A stretch of 64,000 nucleotides of DNA from Endobacter medicaginis (GTDB taxonomy: Bacteria > Pseudomonadota > Alphaproteobacteria > Acetobacterales > Acetobacteraceae), in assembly GCF_014192375.1 (NCBI RefSeq), contig NZ_JACHXV010000003.1, forward strand, positions 248,001-312,000. The letters are read 5' to 3'. The position numbers and the translations under genes are program-made. Positions 17,566 through 26,959 of the stretch are shown in pieces (the first letter of the stretch is position 1; each line of letters begins with the position of its first letter). The notes beneath the pieces are model-generated. The model saw only the letters and a program-made list of their open reading frames with translations. It was not told the DNA's origin and did not search any database.

Positions 17566-19353
17566 GTGACCGAATGGATTGGCCGCCGCTGGCGGTGGCT
17601 TGCAGCCGCCGCGGCCCTCGCCTTGGCCCATCCGGTTTTCGCCGCTCCCGCACCGTCCGGCGACCCTCTCGCCGCGGCGCAGGAAAATACGCTTCCGCTC
17701 GATATTCCGCCGCCGGTCGGCGCCGGGCACGGCATGGTCGCCACCGCCCAGCACCTCGCCTCGCAGGTTGGTGCCGACGTCCTCGCGCGCGGGGGCAACG
17801 CGGTTGATGCCGCAGTGGCGGTGGCCTATGCGCTGGCCGTGGTCTATCCGGCGGCCGGCAATCTCGGCGGCGGCGGCTTCATGACCGTGCGCATGGCCGA
17901 CGGCCGGACCGATTTCCTCGATTTCCGCGAGAAGGCGCCGCTCGCCGCGACGCGGACCATGTATCAGGACGCCAATGGCCAGGTGATCCCCGGCAAGTCG
18001 GTTGATGGCTGGCTCGCCGTCGCGGTGCCCGGCACGGTGGCCGGCATGGAGGTCGCGCGCACGAAATTCGGCACGCTGTCGCGCCAGGTGCTGATGGCGC
18101 CGGCGATCCGGCTGGCGGCGAAGGGCTATGTGCTGGGCGAGGGCGACGTGTCGCTGATCGCGGCGGTGGCCGACAACCTCAAGACCGACCACGATGCCGC
18201 GGCGATCTTCCTCGATGACGGCGAGGTGCCGGAGACGGGCACGAATCTGGTGCAGGCTGATCTCGCCCGTACGCTGGAAGCGATCTCGAAGGACGGGCCG
18301 GCCGCCTTCTATCATGGCCCGGTCGGCGCCGAACTGGTCGCCGCCAGCAGGCGCGGCGGCGGGATCATCACCCAGGGCGATCTCGATCACTACAAGGTTC
18401 GCGAACTGCCGCCGCTGAGCTGCTCGTATCGCGGCTACCACATCGACACCGCGCCACCGCCGAGCGCGGGCGGGATCGCGGTGTGCGAGATCCTGTCGAT
18501 CCTGCAGGGCTACGACATGCACGCGCTCGGCTTTCACAGTGCCGCGTCGGTGCATCTGATGGTCGAGGCGATGCGGCGCACCTATGCCGATCGTGTCGCA
18601 CTCGGCGATCCGGATTTCGTCCACGACCCGATCGACCGCATCCTCTCGCCCGAGCACATCGCCGCCGCACGCGCGGCGATTCCCGCCGACCGGGCAATGA
18701 AATCCTCCGAGATCAAGGTCGATCTCGGCGGCGGCGGCGAGGGGCACAACACCACCCATTTCTCGATCATCGACGGCCACGGCAACGCGGTGGCGATGAC
18801 CTACACGCTCAACAACTGGTTCGGCGCCGGCGTGGTGGCGGGCTCGACCGGCATTGTGATGAACGATGAGATGGACGATTTCACCGCCCGTCCCGGCACG
18901 CCCAACATGTTCGGCCTGGTGCAGGGCGAGGCGAATGCCATTGCGCCCGGCAAGACGCCCGTCTCGTCGATGTCGCCGACGATCCTGTCGAAGGACGGTC
19001 ACGTGGTGATGTCGATCGGCAGCCCCGGCGGGTCGCGCATCCCGACCATCACGCTGGAGGTGATCATGAACGTGATCGATTACGGCATGGACATCCGCAC
19101 CGCCATCGACGAGCCGCGAATCCATCAGCAATGGATGCCCGAACCGGTCGAGATCGAGCCCGGCGCGCTCACGCCTGCGGTGCAGAAGCAGCTCGAGGCG
19201 ATGGGCTACACCTTCAAGCCGCACGCCCCCTGGGGTGTGGGTGCCGGCGTGCTGGTGGGGGCGAAGCATCTCGGCGGGCGGCCGACGCCAAAGGTGGCGC
19301 TGTGGGGGAGTGCGGATGATCGTCGGCCGGGTGGGGCTGCGGTCGGCGAGTAG
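17566..19353 (+). CDS. ggt: gamma-glutamyltransferase
   Basis: Periplasmic Ntn-hydrolase that cleaves glutathione and transfers the gamma-glutamyl group. The 595-residue precursor has a Trp/Arg-rich start and hydrophobic signal peptide ending in VFAAPAP. Autoprocessing should occur before Thr396 in EGHNTTHFSIID, releasing the small subunit with its N-terminal Thr nucleophile; GSPGGSRIPT holds the oxyanion glycines. The start is GTG 17566, eight bases after AGGAG; the ATG two bases earlier is out of frame and meets a stop at once. An open frame extends to 17497 but adds a non-signal leader. Confidence 0.95.
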   Translation: MTEWIGRRWRWLAAAAALALAHPVFAAPAPSGDPLAAAQENTLPLDIPPPVGAGHGMVATAQHLASQVGADVLARGGNAVDAAVAVAYALAVVYPAAGNLGGGGFMTVRMADGRTDFLDFREKAPLAATRTMYQDANGQVIPGKSVDGWLAVAVPGTVAGMEVARTKFGTLSRQVLMAPAIRLAAKGYVLGEGDVSLIAAVADNLKTDHDAAAIFLDDGEVPETGTNLVQADLARTLEAISKDGPAAFYHGPVGAELVAASRRGGGIITQGDLDHYKVRELPPLSCSYRGYHIDTAPPPSAGGIAVCEILSILQGYDMHALGFHSAASVHLMVEAMRRTYADRVALGDPDFVHDPIDRILSPEHIAAARAAIPADRAMKSSEIKVDLGGGGEGHNTTHFSIIDGHGNAVAMTYTLNNWFGAGVVAGSTGIVMNDEMDDFTARPGTPNMFGLVQGEANAIAPGKTPVSSMSPTILSKDGHVVMSIGSPGGSRIPTITLEVIMNVIDYGMDIRTAIDEPRIHQQWMPEPVEIEPGALTPAVQKQLEAMGYTFKPHAPWGVGAGVLVGAKHLGGRPTPKVALWGSADDRRPGGAAVGE

Positions 19354-19357
19354 CATC

Positions 19358-19403
19358 GCAGGGGCGCTGCCCCTGCACCCCGGCAGGAGGCGCGGCCTCC
19401 TGC
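19358..19403. repeat. paired-hairpin intergenic repeat, copy A
   Basis: Two perfect hairpins in a row: GCAGGGGC-gct-GCCCCTGC (19358-19376) and GCAGGAGGC-gcg-GCCTCCTGC (19383-19403), separated by six bases. It begins four bases after the ggt stop and may act as its terminator. The reverse complement of this unit resembles copy B at 19488-19533, so the two form an inverted pair of one element. Confidence 0.7.
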
Positions 19404-19487
19404 ACCTGCGGTCAGAGGCATGTTGCGTCTCTCTGTACGATTGGCGCACGACCCGAAACAGACTATTTCACCGCAAAATCGAGAGGT

Positions 19488-19533
19488 CCAGGAGGCGAGC
19501 CTCCTGGCGGGGGTTCGGGGGCGGCACCCCCGA
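19488..19533. repeat. paired-hairpin intergenic repeat, copy B (inverted)
   Basis: Two hairpins: CCAGGAGGC-ga-GCCTCCTGG (19488-19507) and TCGGGGG-cggca-CCCCCGA (19515-19533). Order and core sequences (AGGAGGC arm, then G-rich arm) match the reverse complement of copy A 84 bases away. It ends 15 bases before the purB start and must be transcribed in the purB leader if the promoter lies between the copies. Confidence 0.7.
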
Positions 19534-19548
19534 CTGACAGGAGCACCG

Positions 19549-20892
19549 ATGGTCCCGCGCTACACCCGTCCCGAGATGGCTGCCATCTGGGCGCCCGCGA
19601 ACCGCTACCGCATCTGGTTCGAGATCGAGGCGCTGGCGGCGGAAGCGATGGCAGAATATGGCGACGTGCCGCGCGGGGCCGCCGCTACCATCCGCGTCAA
19701 CGGCGATGCCGCGATGGCGGCGTTCACCGATGCCGATCTCGCACGCATCGACGAGATCGAGGCCGAGACCCGGCACGACGTGATCGCGTTCCTGACCTGG
19801 CTGGCGGAGAAGGTCGGCCCCGACAGCCGCTTCGTGCATCTCGGCATGACCAGCTCCGACGTGCTCGACACCTGCCTGTCGGTGCAGCTCACCCAGGCCA
19901 CGGATCTGCTGCTGGCCGATCTCGACCGGCTGCTGGCGGCGCTCAGGACGCGCGCGATCGAGCACAAGCACACGCTGACCATCGGCCGCAGCCACGGCAT
20001 CCATGCCGAGCCGACCAGTTTCGGCCTCAAGCTCGCCGGGCACTATGTCGAGTTCGAGCGCAACCGCGCCCGGCTGGTGGCGGCGCGCGCCGAGATCGCC
20101 ACCTGCGCGATCAGCGGCGCGGTCGGCACCTATGCGCATGTCGATCCGCGCATCGAGGAGTATGTGGCGGCGAAACTGGGTCTCGCCGCCGAGCCGGTCT
20201 CCACCCAGGTGATCCCGCGCGATCGCCATGCGGCGTTCTTCGCGACCCTGGGCGTGATCGCGAGTTCGGTGGAGCGGCTGGCGACCGAGGTGCGGCATCT
20301 CCAGCGCAGCGAGGTGCGCGAGGCGGAGGAGTTCTTCCATCCCGGGCAGAAGGGCAGCTCGGCGATGCCGCACAAGCGCAACCCGGTGCTCAGCGAGAAC
20401 CTCACCGGGCTGGCCCGGCTGGTGCGCGCGGCGGTGGTGCCCGCATTGGAGAACGTCGCGCTGTGGCACGAGCGCGACATCTCGCATTCCTCGGTCGAGC
20501 GGGTGATCGGCCCGGATGCGACACTCGCACTCGACTTCGCGCTGGTCCGTGCGGCCGGGATGATGGAGAAGCTGGTGGTCTATCCGGAGCGGATGGCGGC
20601 CAATCTCGAGAGCCTCGGCGGGGTGGTGCATAGCGGCGAGGTGCTGCTGGCACTCGCGCGCTCGGGGATCTCGCGCGAGGACGCCTACCGGATCGTGCAG
20701 CGCAATGCGATGGCGACCTGGACGAAGCTGGGCACGGCGGAGGGTCGACCGTTCCGCGACAATCTGGCCGAGGATCCGGACGTGTCGGGGCGGGTCGATC
20801 CGGCCGTGCTGGACGCGGCGATGGACAGCACGGCGCATCTGAGATCGGTCGATCACGTCTTCGCCCGGGTGTTCGGCCCTGCCGGGGGCTGA
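19549..20892 (+). CDS. purB: adenylosuccinate lyase
   Basis: Fumarase/aspartase superfamily enzyme acting twice in purine synthesis, on SAICAR and on adenylosuccinate. The 447-residue protein has the MTSSDVLDT segment, the catalytic His in GRSHGIHAEPTSFG and the signature SSAMPHKRNPVLSEN around the catalytic Ser loop. ATG 19549 sits six bases after ACAGGAG; the frame is open further upstream but only through the hairpin repeats. It precedes the purC-purS-purQ-purL cluster by 1 kb with one gene in between. Confidence 0.97.
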   Translation: MVPRYTRPEMAAIWAPANRYRIWFEIEALAAEAMAEYGDVPRGAAATIRVNGDAAMAAFTDADLARIDEIEAETRHDVIAFLTWLAEKVGPDSRFVHLGMTSSDVLDTCLSVQLTQATDLLLADLDRLLAALRTRAIEHKHTLTIGRSHGIHAEPTSFGLKLAGHYVEFERNRARLVAARAEIATCAISGAVGTYAHVDPRIEEYVAAKLGLAAEPVSTQVIPRDRHAAFFATLGVIASSVERLATEVRHLQRSEVREAEEFFHPGQKGSSAMPHKRNPVLSENLTGLARLVRAAVVPALENVALWHERDISHSSVERVIGPDATLALDFALVRAAGMMEKLVVYPERMAANLESLGGVVHSGEVLLALARSGISREDAYRIVQRNAMATWTKLGTAEGRPFRDNLAEDPDVSGRVDPAVLDAAMDSTAHLRSVDHVFARVFGPAGG

Positions 20893-20980
20893 GCGTCCAC
20901 GAACCGACGCGCACGGGCGGCAGGGCCGCAATGCAGCAATTCGACTGGCGAAGATTTCACATCGATGTCATGAGGGTCGA

Positions 20981-21763
20981 GTGTGCACTGTCATCGTCTC
21001 CCTTCGCCCCGGTGCGGCCTGGCCCCTGCATGTCGCCGCCAACCGTGATGAGCGCCTTGATCGTCCCTGGACACCGCCCGGTCGCCACTGGCCGGTGCAG
21101 CCGGATGCGTTCGGACCGCGCGACGATCTGGTCGGCGGGTCCTGGCTGACGGTGAACGAGGCCGGGGTGGTCGGCGCGGTGATGAACCGCTCCGGCAGCC
21201 TGGGTCCGGCCCCCGGCAAGCGTTCGCGCGGCGACCTGCCGCTGCTGGCCGCGCAGTTCGCGCATGCGGCCGATGCGGCGCGGGCGATCTCGGAGCTCGA
21301 CGCCGGCACGTTCCGCAGCTTCAACATGGTAGTGGCCGATCGCGAGGAGGCATTCTTCCTGCGCGGTCTCGGCTACGGGCAGCCGCAGATCATGCGTCTG
21401 GAGCCGGGCGTGCACATGATCGCCTCCGGCGAGCCGGACGAGATCACCACGCCGCGGATCGCGCGCCATCTGCCGCGCTTCCGCGCCATCGAGCCGCCCG
21501 ATCCGCAGATCGGCTGGTCGGGCTGGTCGGCGCTGCTGGCCGATCGCAGCCTGCCGGCGGGCAGCGAGCTCAACATCCCGCCGCGCTCGGGCTTCGGCAC
21601 CACCAACTCGTCGATCATCGCCGTGCCGGCGGAGACCGACCGTCTGGCGCGCTGGCTGTTCTCTGGCGGGGCGCCTGACAGGGTCGGCTTCCGCGAGGTC
21701 GAATTCGAGCCTGCTGTGGCGATCGCGTCGGGTGCGCCATCGGCCGGACAGTACGCCGGCTGA
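20981..21763 (+). CDS. NRDE family protein (TANGO2-like)
   Basis: Member of the NRDE/TANGO2 family, an Ntn-hydrolase-like fold with a Cys at position 2; bacterial role not established, heme or lipid handling has been proposed for relatives. The 260-residue protein begins MCTVIV, carries the defining ANRDER motif near residue 20, then GGSWLTVNEAGVV and GTTNSSIIAV near the C-terminus. GTG 20981 follows GAGGG at five bases, and it is the only start that puts Cys2 in the family position. Inserted between purB and purC on the same strand. Confidence 0.9.
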   Translation: MCTVIVSLRPGAAWPLHVAANRDERLDRPWTPPGRHWPVQPDAFGPRDDLVGGSWLTVNEAGVVGAVMNRSGSLGPAPGKRSRGDLPLLAAQFAHAADAARAISELDAGTFRSFNMVVADREEAFFLRGLGYGQPQIMRLEPGVHMIASGEPDEITTPRIARHLPRFRAIEPPDPQIGWSGWSALLADRSLPAGSELNIPPRSGFGTTNSSIIAVPAETDRLARWLFSGGAPDRVGFREVEFEPAVAIASGAPSAGQYAG

Positions 21764-21787
21764 GGTTCTGACGACACTGTGGTCCGG

Positions 21788-21816
21788 TTGGCCAATCGGC
21801 CCCGCGCTGCTATATC
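21788..21816 (+). promoter_or_regulatory. sigma-70-like promoter for purC operon
   Basis: TTGGCC (21788-21793), a 17-base spacer and TATATC (21811-21816) lie about 80 bases before the purC start, in the gap after the NRDE gene. Spacing is optimal and the -10 box is a good match, so this is the likely start of the purC-purS-purQ-purL transcript. Confidence 0.55.
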
Positions 21817-21896
21817 GCACCGCGTCGGTCCGGCCGCGAAGCCGGTCGGGACGCCCAGCCGCGCACGCATCGGTGCGCTGAGCAAGAAGGAACACG

Positions 21897-22661
21897 ATGG
21901 CCCGCCGCCGACAGCTCTACGAGGGCAAAGCCAAGATCCTGTTCGAGGGTCCTGAGCCCGGCACGCTCGTGCAATATTTCAAGGACGATGCCACCGCCGG
22001 CAATGGTGCCAAGAAGGGCGTCATTACTGGCAAGGGCGTGCTCAACAACCGCATCAGCGAGCACCTGATGCTGCGGCTGCACGAGATCGGTATCCCGACG
22101 CATTTCGTCCGCCGGCTCAACATGCGCGAGCAGCTGATCCGCGAGGTCGAGATCATCCCGCTCGAGGTGGTGGTGCGCAACGTCTCGGCCGGCTCGCTGG
22201 CGACCCGGCTGGGGATTCCGGAAGGCACGCGGCTGCCGCGCAGCATCATCGAATATTACTACAAGAACGACTCGCTCAACGACCCGATGGTCGCCGAGGA
22301 GCACATCACCGCGTTCGGCTGGGCCGGCACGGCGGATATGGACGACATCGTCTCGCTGACGCTGCGGGTGAACGATTTCCTCTCCGGGCTGTTCCTGGGC
22401 GTGGGCATCACGCTGGTGGACTTCAAGCTGGAGTTCGGCCGGCTCTGGGAGAACGATGACATGCGCATCGTGCTCGCCGACGAGATCAGCCCCGACAATT
22501 GCCGGCTCTGGGACGCCAAGACGTCCGAGAAGCTCGACAAGGACCGCTTCCGTCGCGATCTCGGCCGGGTCGAGGAAGCGTATCAGGAAGTCGCCAAGCG
22601 GCTCGGTATCCTTCCCGAAGCCGGAAACAACGACATGAAGGGTCCGGAGACGATGCAGTGA
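21897..22661 (+). CDS. purC: phosphoribosylaminoimidazole-succinocarboxamide synthase (SAICAR synthetase)
   Basis: ATP-dependent ligase joining CAIR and aspartate, step eight of IMP synthesis. The 254-residue protein starts [18 protein letters not shown], with the [21 protein letters not shown] and LVDFKLEFG signatures and the [12 protein letters not shown] motif. AGAAGGAACACG precedes the ATG. A 14-base tandem duplication begins at its stop codon and separates it from purS. Confidence 0.97.
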   Translation: MARRRQLYEGKAKILFEGPEPGTLVQYFKDDATAGNGAKKGVITGKGVLNNRISEHLMLRLHEIGIPTHFVRRLNMREQLIREVEIIPLEVVVRNVSAGSLATRLGIPEGTRLPRSIIEYYYKNDSLNDPMVAEEHITAFGWAGTADMDDIVSLTLRVNDFLSGLFLGVGITLVDFKLEFGRLWENDDMRIVLADEISPDNCRLWDAKTSEKLDKDRFRRDLGRVEEAYQEVAKRLGILPEAGNNDMKGPETMQ

Positions 22662-22684
22662 GGGTTGGGCAGTGAGGGTTGGGC
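22657..22684 (+). repeat. 14-bp tandem duplication between purC and purS
   Basis: The unit AGTGAGGGTTGGGC occurs twice head to tail (22657-22670 and 22671-22684) and is followed by a third partial AGTGA. The first AGTGA holds the purC stop and the third holds the GTG start of purS, so removing one copy would still leave both genes intact. Each copy supplies a GAGGG that can serve as ribosome site. Confidence 0.9.
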
Positions 22685-22685
22685 A

Positions 22686-22925
22686 GTGAAGGCCATCGTG
22701 ACCGTGATGCTCAAGGATGGCGTGCTCGATCCGCAGGGCAAGGCGATCGGCCATGCGCTGCATGTGCAGGGCTTCGGCGAGGTGCAGGAGGTCCGGGCGG
22801 GGAGGGTGATCGAGCTCGATATCGACGCCCGCGACCGTGAAGCTGCCGCCGCACGGGTCGACGAGATGGCCCGCAAGCTGCTGGCCAACCAGGTCATCGA
22901 GAGTTTCAAGGTGGAGATCGTCTGA
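22686..22925 (+). CDS. purS: phosphoribosylformylglycinamidine synthase subunit PurS
   Basis: Small structural subunit that bridges PurL and PurQ in the FGAM synthase complex. 79 residues with the family pattern LKDGVLDPQGKAIGHAL and a C-terminal VIESFKVEIV. Start chosen as GTG 22686, giving the canonical VKAIVTV beginning, eight bases after GAGGG in the tandem duplication; a TTG at 22665 would add seven unlikely residues. Its stop overlaps the next ATG by one base. Confidence 0.94.
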   Translation: MKAIVTVMLKDGVLDPQGKAIGHALHVQGFGEVQEVRAGRVIELDIDARDREAAAARVDEMARKLLANQVIESFKVEIV

Positions 22926-23278
22926 TGCGTCGCCTCGCCGTGCTGCTGGCCGCCGCCAGCCTCTGTGCCACTCCGGCCCTCGCGCAGCGGATATCGCCGG
23001 TCAACGGGCGCAACCTGCTGGCGATGTGCAGCTCGCATGCCCTGCCCGGGCAGAAGATGTGCGAGGCCTATGTCAGCGGCATCGCCGACATGATCGGCTA
23101 TGAGAAGGCGTCCAGCCCCGACAAGGCGCCGCCGGTCTGCATCCCCGACGCGATCACCGGCGGGCAGCTCCGCCAGACCGCCGCCGACTGGCTGGAAGGC
23201 CACAAGGATCTCTCCGGCGAGCGGGCGGCGCGTCAGGTCTACGAGGCGCTCAAGGCCGCCTATCCCTGCAAGGGCTGA
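22925..23278 (+). CDS. secreted Rap1a/Tai-family-like protein within the purine operon
   Basis: A 117-residue exported protein. Signal peptide: [21 protein letters not shown], with cleavage after ALA. The mature part has four cysteines, in MCSSH, MCEAY, PPVCIPD and AYPCKG, arranged as in the Rap1a/Tai immunity-like domain, a helical fold found in many periplasmic proteins outside type VI clusters. It is coupled to purS by a one-base overlap and followed by purQ after 14 bases, so it is expressed with purine genes. No effector toxin is nearby; an immunity role is doubtful and the actual function unknown. Confidence 0.8.
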   Translation: MRRLAVLLAAASLCATPALAQRISPVNGRNLLAMCSSHALPGQKMCEAYVSGIADMIGYEKASSPDKAPPVCIPDAITGGQLRQTAADWLEGHKDLSGERAARQVYEALKAAYPCKG

Positions 23279-23292
23279 GGGTTATTTCGGAC

Positions 23293-23985
23293 ATGCGTGC
23301 GGGCATCGTCGTCTTTCCGGGCACCAATCGCGAGCGTGACATGGCGATCGCGCTGCATCGGGTGACCGGGATTCGTCCGATGATGCTGTGGCATCGCGAC
23401 ACCAAACTGCCGAAGCTGGATCTCGTGGTGCTGCCGGGTGGATTCAGTCATGGCGACTACCTGCGCTGCGGGGCGATGGCGGCGCATTCGCCGGTGATGA
23501 GCGCGGTCCGGGCGCATGCCGCCACAGGCGGCGCCGTGCTGGGCGTGTGCAACGGCTTTCAGATCCTGACCGAGGCACAGTTGCTGCCCGGCGCGCTGCT
23601 GCGCAATGCGGGCCTGCGCTTCCTCTCGCAGGACTGGCATCTGCGCGTCGAGCGCGCGGACACCATCTTCACCTCCGCCTGGCGGCAGGGGGACATCTTT
23701 CGCGTTCCGCTCGCGCATGGCGACGGCAACTACATTGCCGATGCCGACACGCTCGACCGCATCGAGGATGAGGGCCAGGTGGCGTTTCGCTACTGCGATG
23801 CCGAGGGGCGCGTGTCGCCCGAGACCAGCCCGAACGGCAGTGCACGCTCCATCGCCGGGGTGTTCGACCGGTCGCGGCGCATCCTCGGGCTGATGCCGCA
23901 TCCGGAGGATCTGGTCGACCCGCTGATGGGCGGCACCGATGGGCTGCCCCTGTTCAAGAGCCTGCTGGAGAGCCTCGTTTCATGA
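23293..23985 (+). CDS. purQ: phosphoribosylformylglycinamidine synthase subunit PurQ (glutaminase)
   Basis: Class I glutamine amidotransferase that supplies ammonia to PurL. The 230-residue protein has the [10 protein letters not shown] segment, the nucleophile Cys in [11 protein letters not shown] and the His-Glu pair in [12 protein letters not shown]. Upstream GGGTTATTTCGGAC is a poor ribosome site for ATG 23293. It overlaps purL by four bases (ATGA). Confidence 0.97.
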   Translation: MRAGIVVFPGTNRERDMAIALHRVTGIRPMMLWHRDTKLPKLDLVVLPGGFSHGDYLRCGAMAAHSPVMSAVRAHAATGGAVLGVCNGFQILTEAQLLPGALLRNAGLRFLSQDWHLRVERADTIFTSAWRQGDIFRVPLAHGDGNYIADADTLDRIEDEGQVAFRYCDAEGRVSPETSPNGSARSIAGVFDRSRRILGLMPHPEDLVDPLMGGTDGLPLFKSLLESLVS

Positions 23986-26204
23986 CTGCCCGGACCGTGG
24001 ATGCGGCCCTTGCCCGCGAGTTCGGCCTGTCGAACGAGGAATACGAGCGCGTGCTGGCCATCATGGGCCGCACGCCGAGCCTGACCGAGCTGGGCATCTT
24101 CTCGGTGATGTGGTCGGAGCACTGCTCCTACAAATCGTCGCGCGTGTGGCTCAAGACGCTGCCGACCACCGCACCGTGGGTGATCCACGGGCCGGGCGAG
24201 AATGCCGGCGTGGTCGATATCGGCCGGGGCCTCGCGGCGATCTTCAAGATGGAGAGCCACAACCACCCCAGCTTCATCGAGCCTTATCAGGGGGCGGCGA
24301 CCGGGGTCGGCGGCATCCTGCGCGACGTGTTCACCATGGGCGCGCGCCCCGTCGCCAACCTCAACGCGCTGCGCTTCGGCAGTCCGGAAAACCCCGTCAC
24401 CCGCCGGATCGTGGATGGGGTGGTGCGCGGCATCGGCGGCTACGGCAACTGCGTCGGCGTGCCGACGGTGGGCGGCGAGATCAATTTCCATCCCAGCTTC
24501 GACGGCAATCCGCTGGTCAATGCGATGACGGTGGGCATCGCGCGCACCGACCGCATCTTTCTCTCGGCCGCCGCCGGGATCGGCAATCCGGTGGTCTATG
24601 TCGGCTCCAGGACCGGGCGCGACGGCATCCATGGCGCCACCATGGCCTCGGCCGAGTTCGGGGCGGACGCCGAGGCCAAGCGCCCGACCGTGCAGGTCGG
24701 CGACCCGTTCGTCGAGAAGCTGCTGATCGAGGCCTGCCTGGAGCTGATGGCGACCGACGCGATCGTCGCCATCCAGGACATGGGAGCGGCGGGGCTGACC
24801 TCGTCCTCGGTGGAGATGGCGGGAAAGGGCGGGGTCGGCATCGAGCTCGATCTCGACCATGTGCCGCAGCGCGAGCGTGGCATGACCGCCTACGAGATGA
24901 TGCTGTCGGAGAGCCAGGAGCGGATGCTGATCGTCATCCGTCCCGACCGCGAGGATGTCGCCCGCGCGATCTTCGACAAGTGGGAACTCGATTTCGCCGT
25001 CATCGGCCACATCACCGAGACCGGCCATATCGTGGTGAAGCATCGCGGCGTGGTGGAGGCCGATATTCCGCTCGATCCGCTGGCCGAGCAGGCGCCGCTG
25101 TATCGCCGTCCGCTGGGTGATCGCGTGGTGCCCGAACCGCTGGGCCGCGTGCACGATCCGATCGGCACCGAGGCGGCGCTGCTGCGTCTGATCGGGAGCC
25201 CCGACATCGCCTCGCGCGCCTGGGTGTGGAACCAGTATGACAGCACCGTCGGCGGCCGCACGGTGCGCCGACCCGGTGCGGCCGATGCCGCGGTGGTCGT
25301 GGTCAGCGAGGACGATGCCGGCTTCGACTCGACGCTGGCCCTGGCCCTGACCACCGACTGCACGCCGCGTTACGTGCAGGCCTGCGCGCGCACCGGTGGC
25401 GCTCAGGCGGTGGCGGAAGCCTATCGCAATCTCTGCGCGGTGGGGGCGACGCCGCTGGCGGTGACCGACAACCTCAATTTCGGCAACCCCGAGCGTCCGG
25501 AGATCATGCGGCAGTTCGCGGATGCGATCGAGGGCATGGGCGTGGCCTGCCGCGCACTGGATTTCCCGGTCGTGAGCGGCAACGTGTCGCTCTACAACGA
25601 GACCAAGAACCCCGACGGCACCACCACCGCCATCCTGCCCACCCCGGCGATCGGCGGGCTCGGCGTGCTGGAGGATGCCAACCGTGCCGTCGGCCTGTCG
25701 CTCGCGCCGGGGCTTTCGCTGGTGCTGATCGGCGAGACGGCGGGTGCGCTCGGGCAGTCGCTGTGGCTGCGTGAGGTGCTGGGGCAGGAGGAGGGTGCGC
25801 CACCGCCGCTCGATCTGGCGGCGGAGCGCCGGCACGGCGCGTTCGTGCGCGACCAGATCGCCGCCGGGCGGATCGCCGCCAGCCACGATCTCGCCGATGG
25901 CGGGCTGCTGGTGGCGATCGCCGAGATGGCGATGGCCGGGCGCACCGGCGTGGCGCTCGACACCCCGCCCTCGGGCCTGCCGCCCTATGGCTGGTGGTTC
26001 GGCGAGGACCAGGCGCGGTATCTGCTCGGCACCGCCGAACCCGATGCCCTGCTCGCCGCCGCGGCGTCGGCCGGCGTTCCGGCGCGCATCATCGGTCATG
26101 CCGATGGTTCGGACGGTTTGACATTGCCCGAGGGCGTCACGATATCGCTTGCACGTCTGCGCGCGGCCCATGACCGTTTCTTTCCCGCGCTGATGGACGC
26201 CTGA
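23982..26204 (+). CDS. purL: phosphoribosylformylglycinamidine synthase subunit PurL
   Basis: ATP-dependent synthetase subunit converting FGAR to FGAM. 740 residues, the small-PurL form that works with separate PurS and PurQ. Visible motifs: [15 protein letters not shown] near the N-terminus, [25 protein letters not shown] with metal and phosphate contacts, [17 protein letters not shown], and in the second half [11 protein letters not shown] and [11 protein letters not shown]. Start overlaps purQ by four bases. bolA follows after 15 bases, so the operon probably continues. Confidence 0.98.
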   Translation: MTARTVDAALAREFGLSNEEYERVLAIMGRTPSLTELGIFSVMWSEHCSYKSSRVWLKTLPTTAPWVIHGPGENAGVVDIGRGLAAIFKMESHNHPSFIEPYQGAATGVGGILRDVFTMGARPVANLNALRFGSPENPVTRRIVDGVVRGIGGYGNCVGVPTVGGEINFHPSFDGNPLVNAMTVGIARTDRIFLSAAAGIGNPVVYVGSRTGRDGIHGATMASAEFGADAEAKRPTVQVGDPFVEKLLIEACLELMATDAIVAIQDMGAAGLTSSSVEMAGKGGVGIELDLDHVPQRERGMTAYEMMLSESQERMLIVIRPDREDVARAIFDKWELDFAVIGHITETGHIVVKHRGVVEADIPLDPLAEQAPLYRRPLGDRVVPEPLGRVHDPIGTEAALLRLIGSPDIASRAWVWNQYDSTVGGRTVRRPGAADAAVVVVSEDDAGFDSTLALALTTDCTPRYVQACARTGGAQAVAEAYRNLCAVGATPLAVTDNLNFGNPERPEIMRQFADAIEGMGVACRALDFPVVSGNVSLYNETKNPDGTTTAILPTPAIGGLGVLEDANRAVGLSLAPGLSLVLIGETAGALGQSLWLREVLGQEEGAPPPLDLAAERRHGAFVRDQIAAGRIAASHDLADGGLLVAIAEMAMAGRTGVALDTPPSGLPPYGWWFGEDQARYLLGTAEPDALLAAAASAGVPARIIGHADGSDGLTLPEGVTISLARLRAAHDRFFPALMDA

Positions 26205-26219
26205 GGAGACCATGCGACG

Positions 26220-26450
26220 ATGCCGATGCCGGCCAACGAGATCGAGGCCCTGATCCGCCAGGCGCTGCCGGATGCGGTGGTGACGATCGAGGATCTGGCC
26301 GGCGACGGCGACCACTATGCCTGTCAGGTGGTGAGTGCCGCGTTCGCCGGACGCTCGCGCATCCAGCAGCATCGCATGGTCTATGATGCCCTCGGCGGCC
26401 AGATGGGCGGGGTGCTGCATGCCCTCGCCGTCCGGACCTCGACCCCCTGA
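26220..26450 (+). CDS. BolA family protein
   Basis: Small class II KH-fold protein of 76 residues that partners monothiol glutaredoxins in iron-sulfur and iron sensing; resembles the BolA/IbaG group. It contains [30 protein letters not shown] with the conserved His region of the second helix, and ends at the core without tail. ATG 26220 follows GAGGAG by about nine bases. The next gene is the monothiol glutaredoxin, 28 bases downstream, the expected physical partner. Confidence 0.93.
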   Translation: MPMPANEIEALIRQALPDAVVTIEDLAGDGDHYACQVVSAAFAGRSRIQQHRMVYDALGGQMGGVLHALAVRTSTP

Positions 26451-26478
26451 ACTTCCCCGCAGCCGAAAGGGCGCGACG

Positions 26479-26826
26479 ATGAGCGACACACAGGCCACCG
26501 TTTTCGACCGCATCAAGGGCGAGATTGCCGCCAACCCGGTGATGCTGTTCATGAAAGGCAATGCGCTGTTCCCGCAATGCGGTTTCTCGGCGCGGGTGGT
26601 GCAGATCCTCCAGCACCTCGACGTGCCGTTCGGCACCGCCAACGTCCTGGAGAGCGCGGAGCTGCGCGAGGGCATCAAGGCCTTCACCAACTGGCCGACC
26701 ATCCCGCAGCTCTACGTCAACGGCGAGTTCGTCGGCGGCTGCGACATCGTTTCCGAGATGTTCGCTTCCGGCGAGCTCGAGACCCTGCTGGGCGAGGCCG
26801 GAGTGTTGAAAACCGGCCACGCCTGA
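26479..26826 (+). CDS. grxD: monothiol glutaredoxin, Grx4 family
   Basis: Glutaredoxin with the CGFS active site (Cys34 in [12 protein letters not shown]) that carries and transfers [2Fe-2S] clusters. The 115-residue protein has the [20 protein letters not shown] glutathione-binding segment. GCCGAAAGGG lies upstream of ATG 26479. Pairing with bolA is conserved across alphaproteobacteria and their products form a [2Fe-2S]-bridged heterodimer. A strong hairpin follows the stop. Confidence 0.96.
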   Translation: MSDTQATVFDRIKGEIAANPVMLFMKGNALFPQCGFSARVVQILQHLDVPFGTANVLESAELREGIKAFTNWPTIPQLYVNGEFVGGCDIVSEMFASGELETLLGEAGVLKTGHA

Positions 26827-26840
26827 GAGGCAAAGCGAGA

Positions 26841-26870
26841 GGGGAGTTGAGGATCGTCCTCCAACTCCCC
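26841..26870 (+). terminator. hairpin terminator after the pur-bolA-grxD operon
   Basis: GGGGAGTTG (26841-26849) pairs with CAACTCCCC (26862-26870); AGG inside the arm extends the stem past a one-base bulge, leaving a five-base loop. It begins 14 bases after the grxD stop. There is no U tract, so it is either a weak intrinsic terminator or an mRNA 3'-end stabiliser. Confidence 0.5.
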
Positions 26871-26959
26871 GGAAGGGCGCAATTGTCTGCTTGTCGCCGG
26901 GTTCACGGATCGTTTACTGATTCGGCTTATCATCCAGCCGTGATCACCCGGGAGTTCAC

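Noticed and set aside
17422-19449. A 675-codon minus-strand frame opposite gamma-glutamyltransferase
   Set aside because: Antisense to an intact enzyme with all catalytic motifs; His/Arg-rich with no domain-like sequence.
22925-23278. Type VI secretion immunity gene
   Set aside because: The Rap1a/Tai-like fold suggests it, but no effector, VgrG, Hcp or PAAR gene is nearby and the gene sits inside a purine operon.
23790-26702. A 970-codon minus-strand open frame across purQ, purL, bolA and grxD
   Set aside because: It crosses several genuine genes antisense, has no domain-like sequence and reflects codon bias only.
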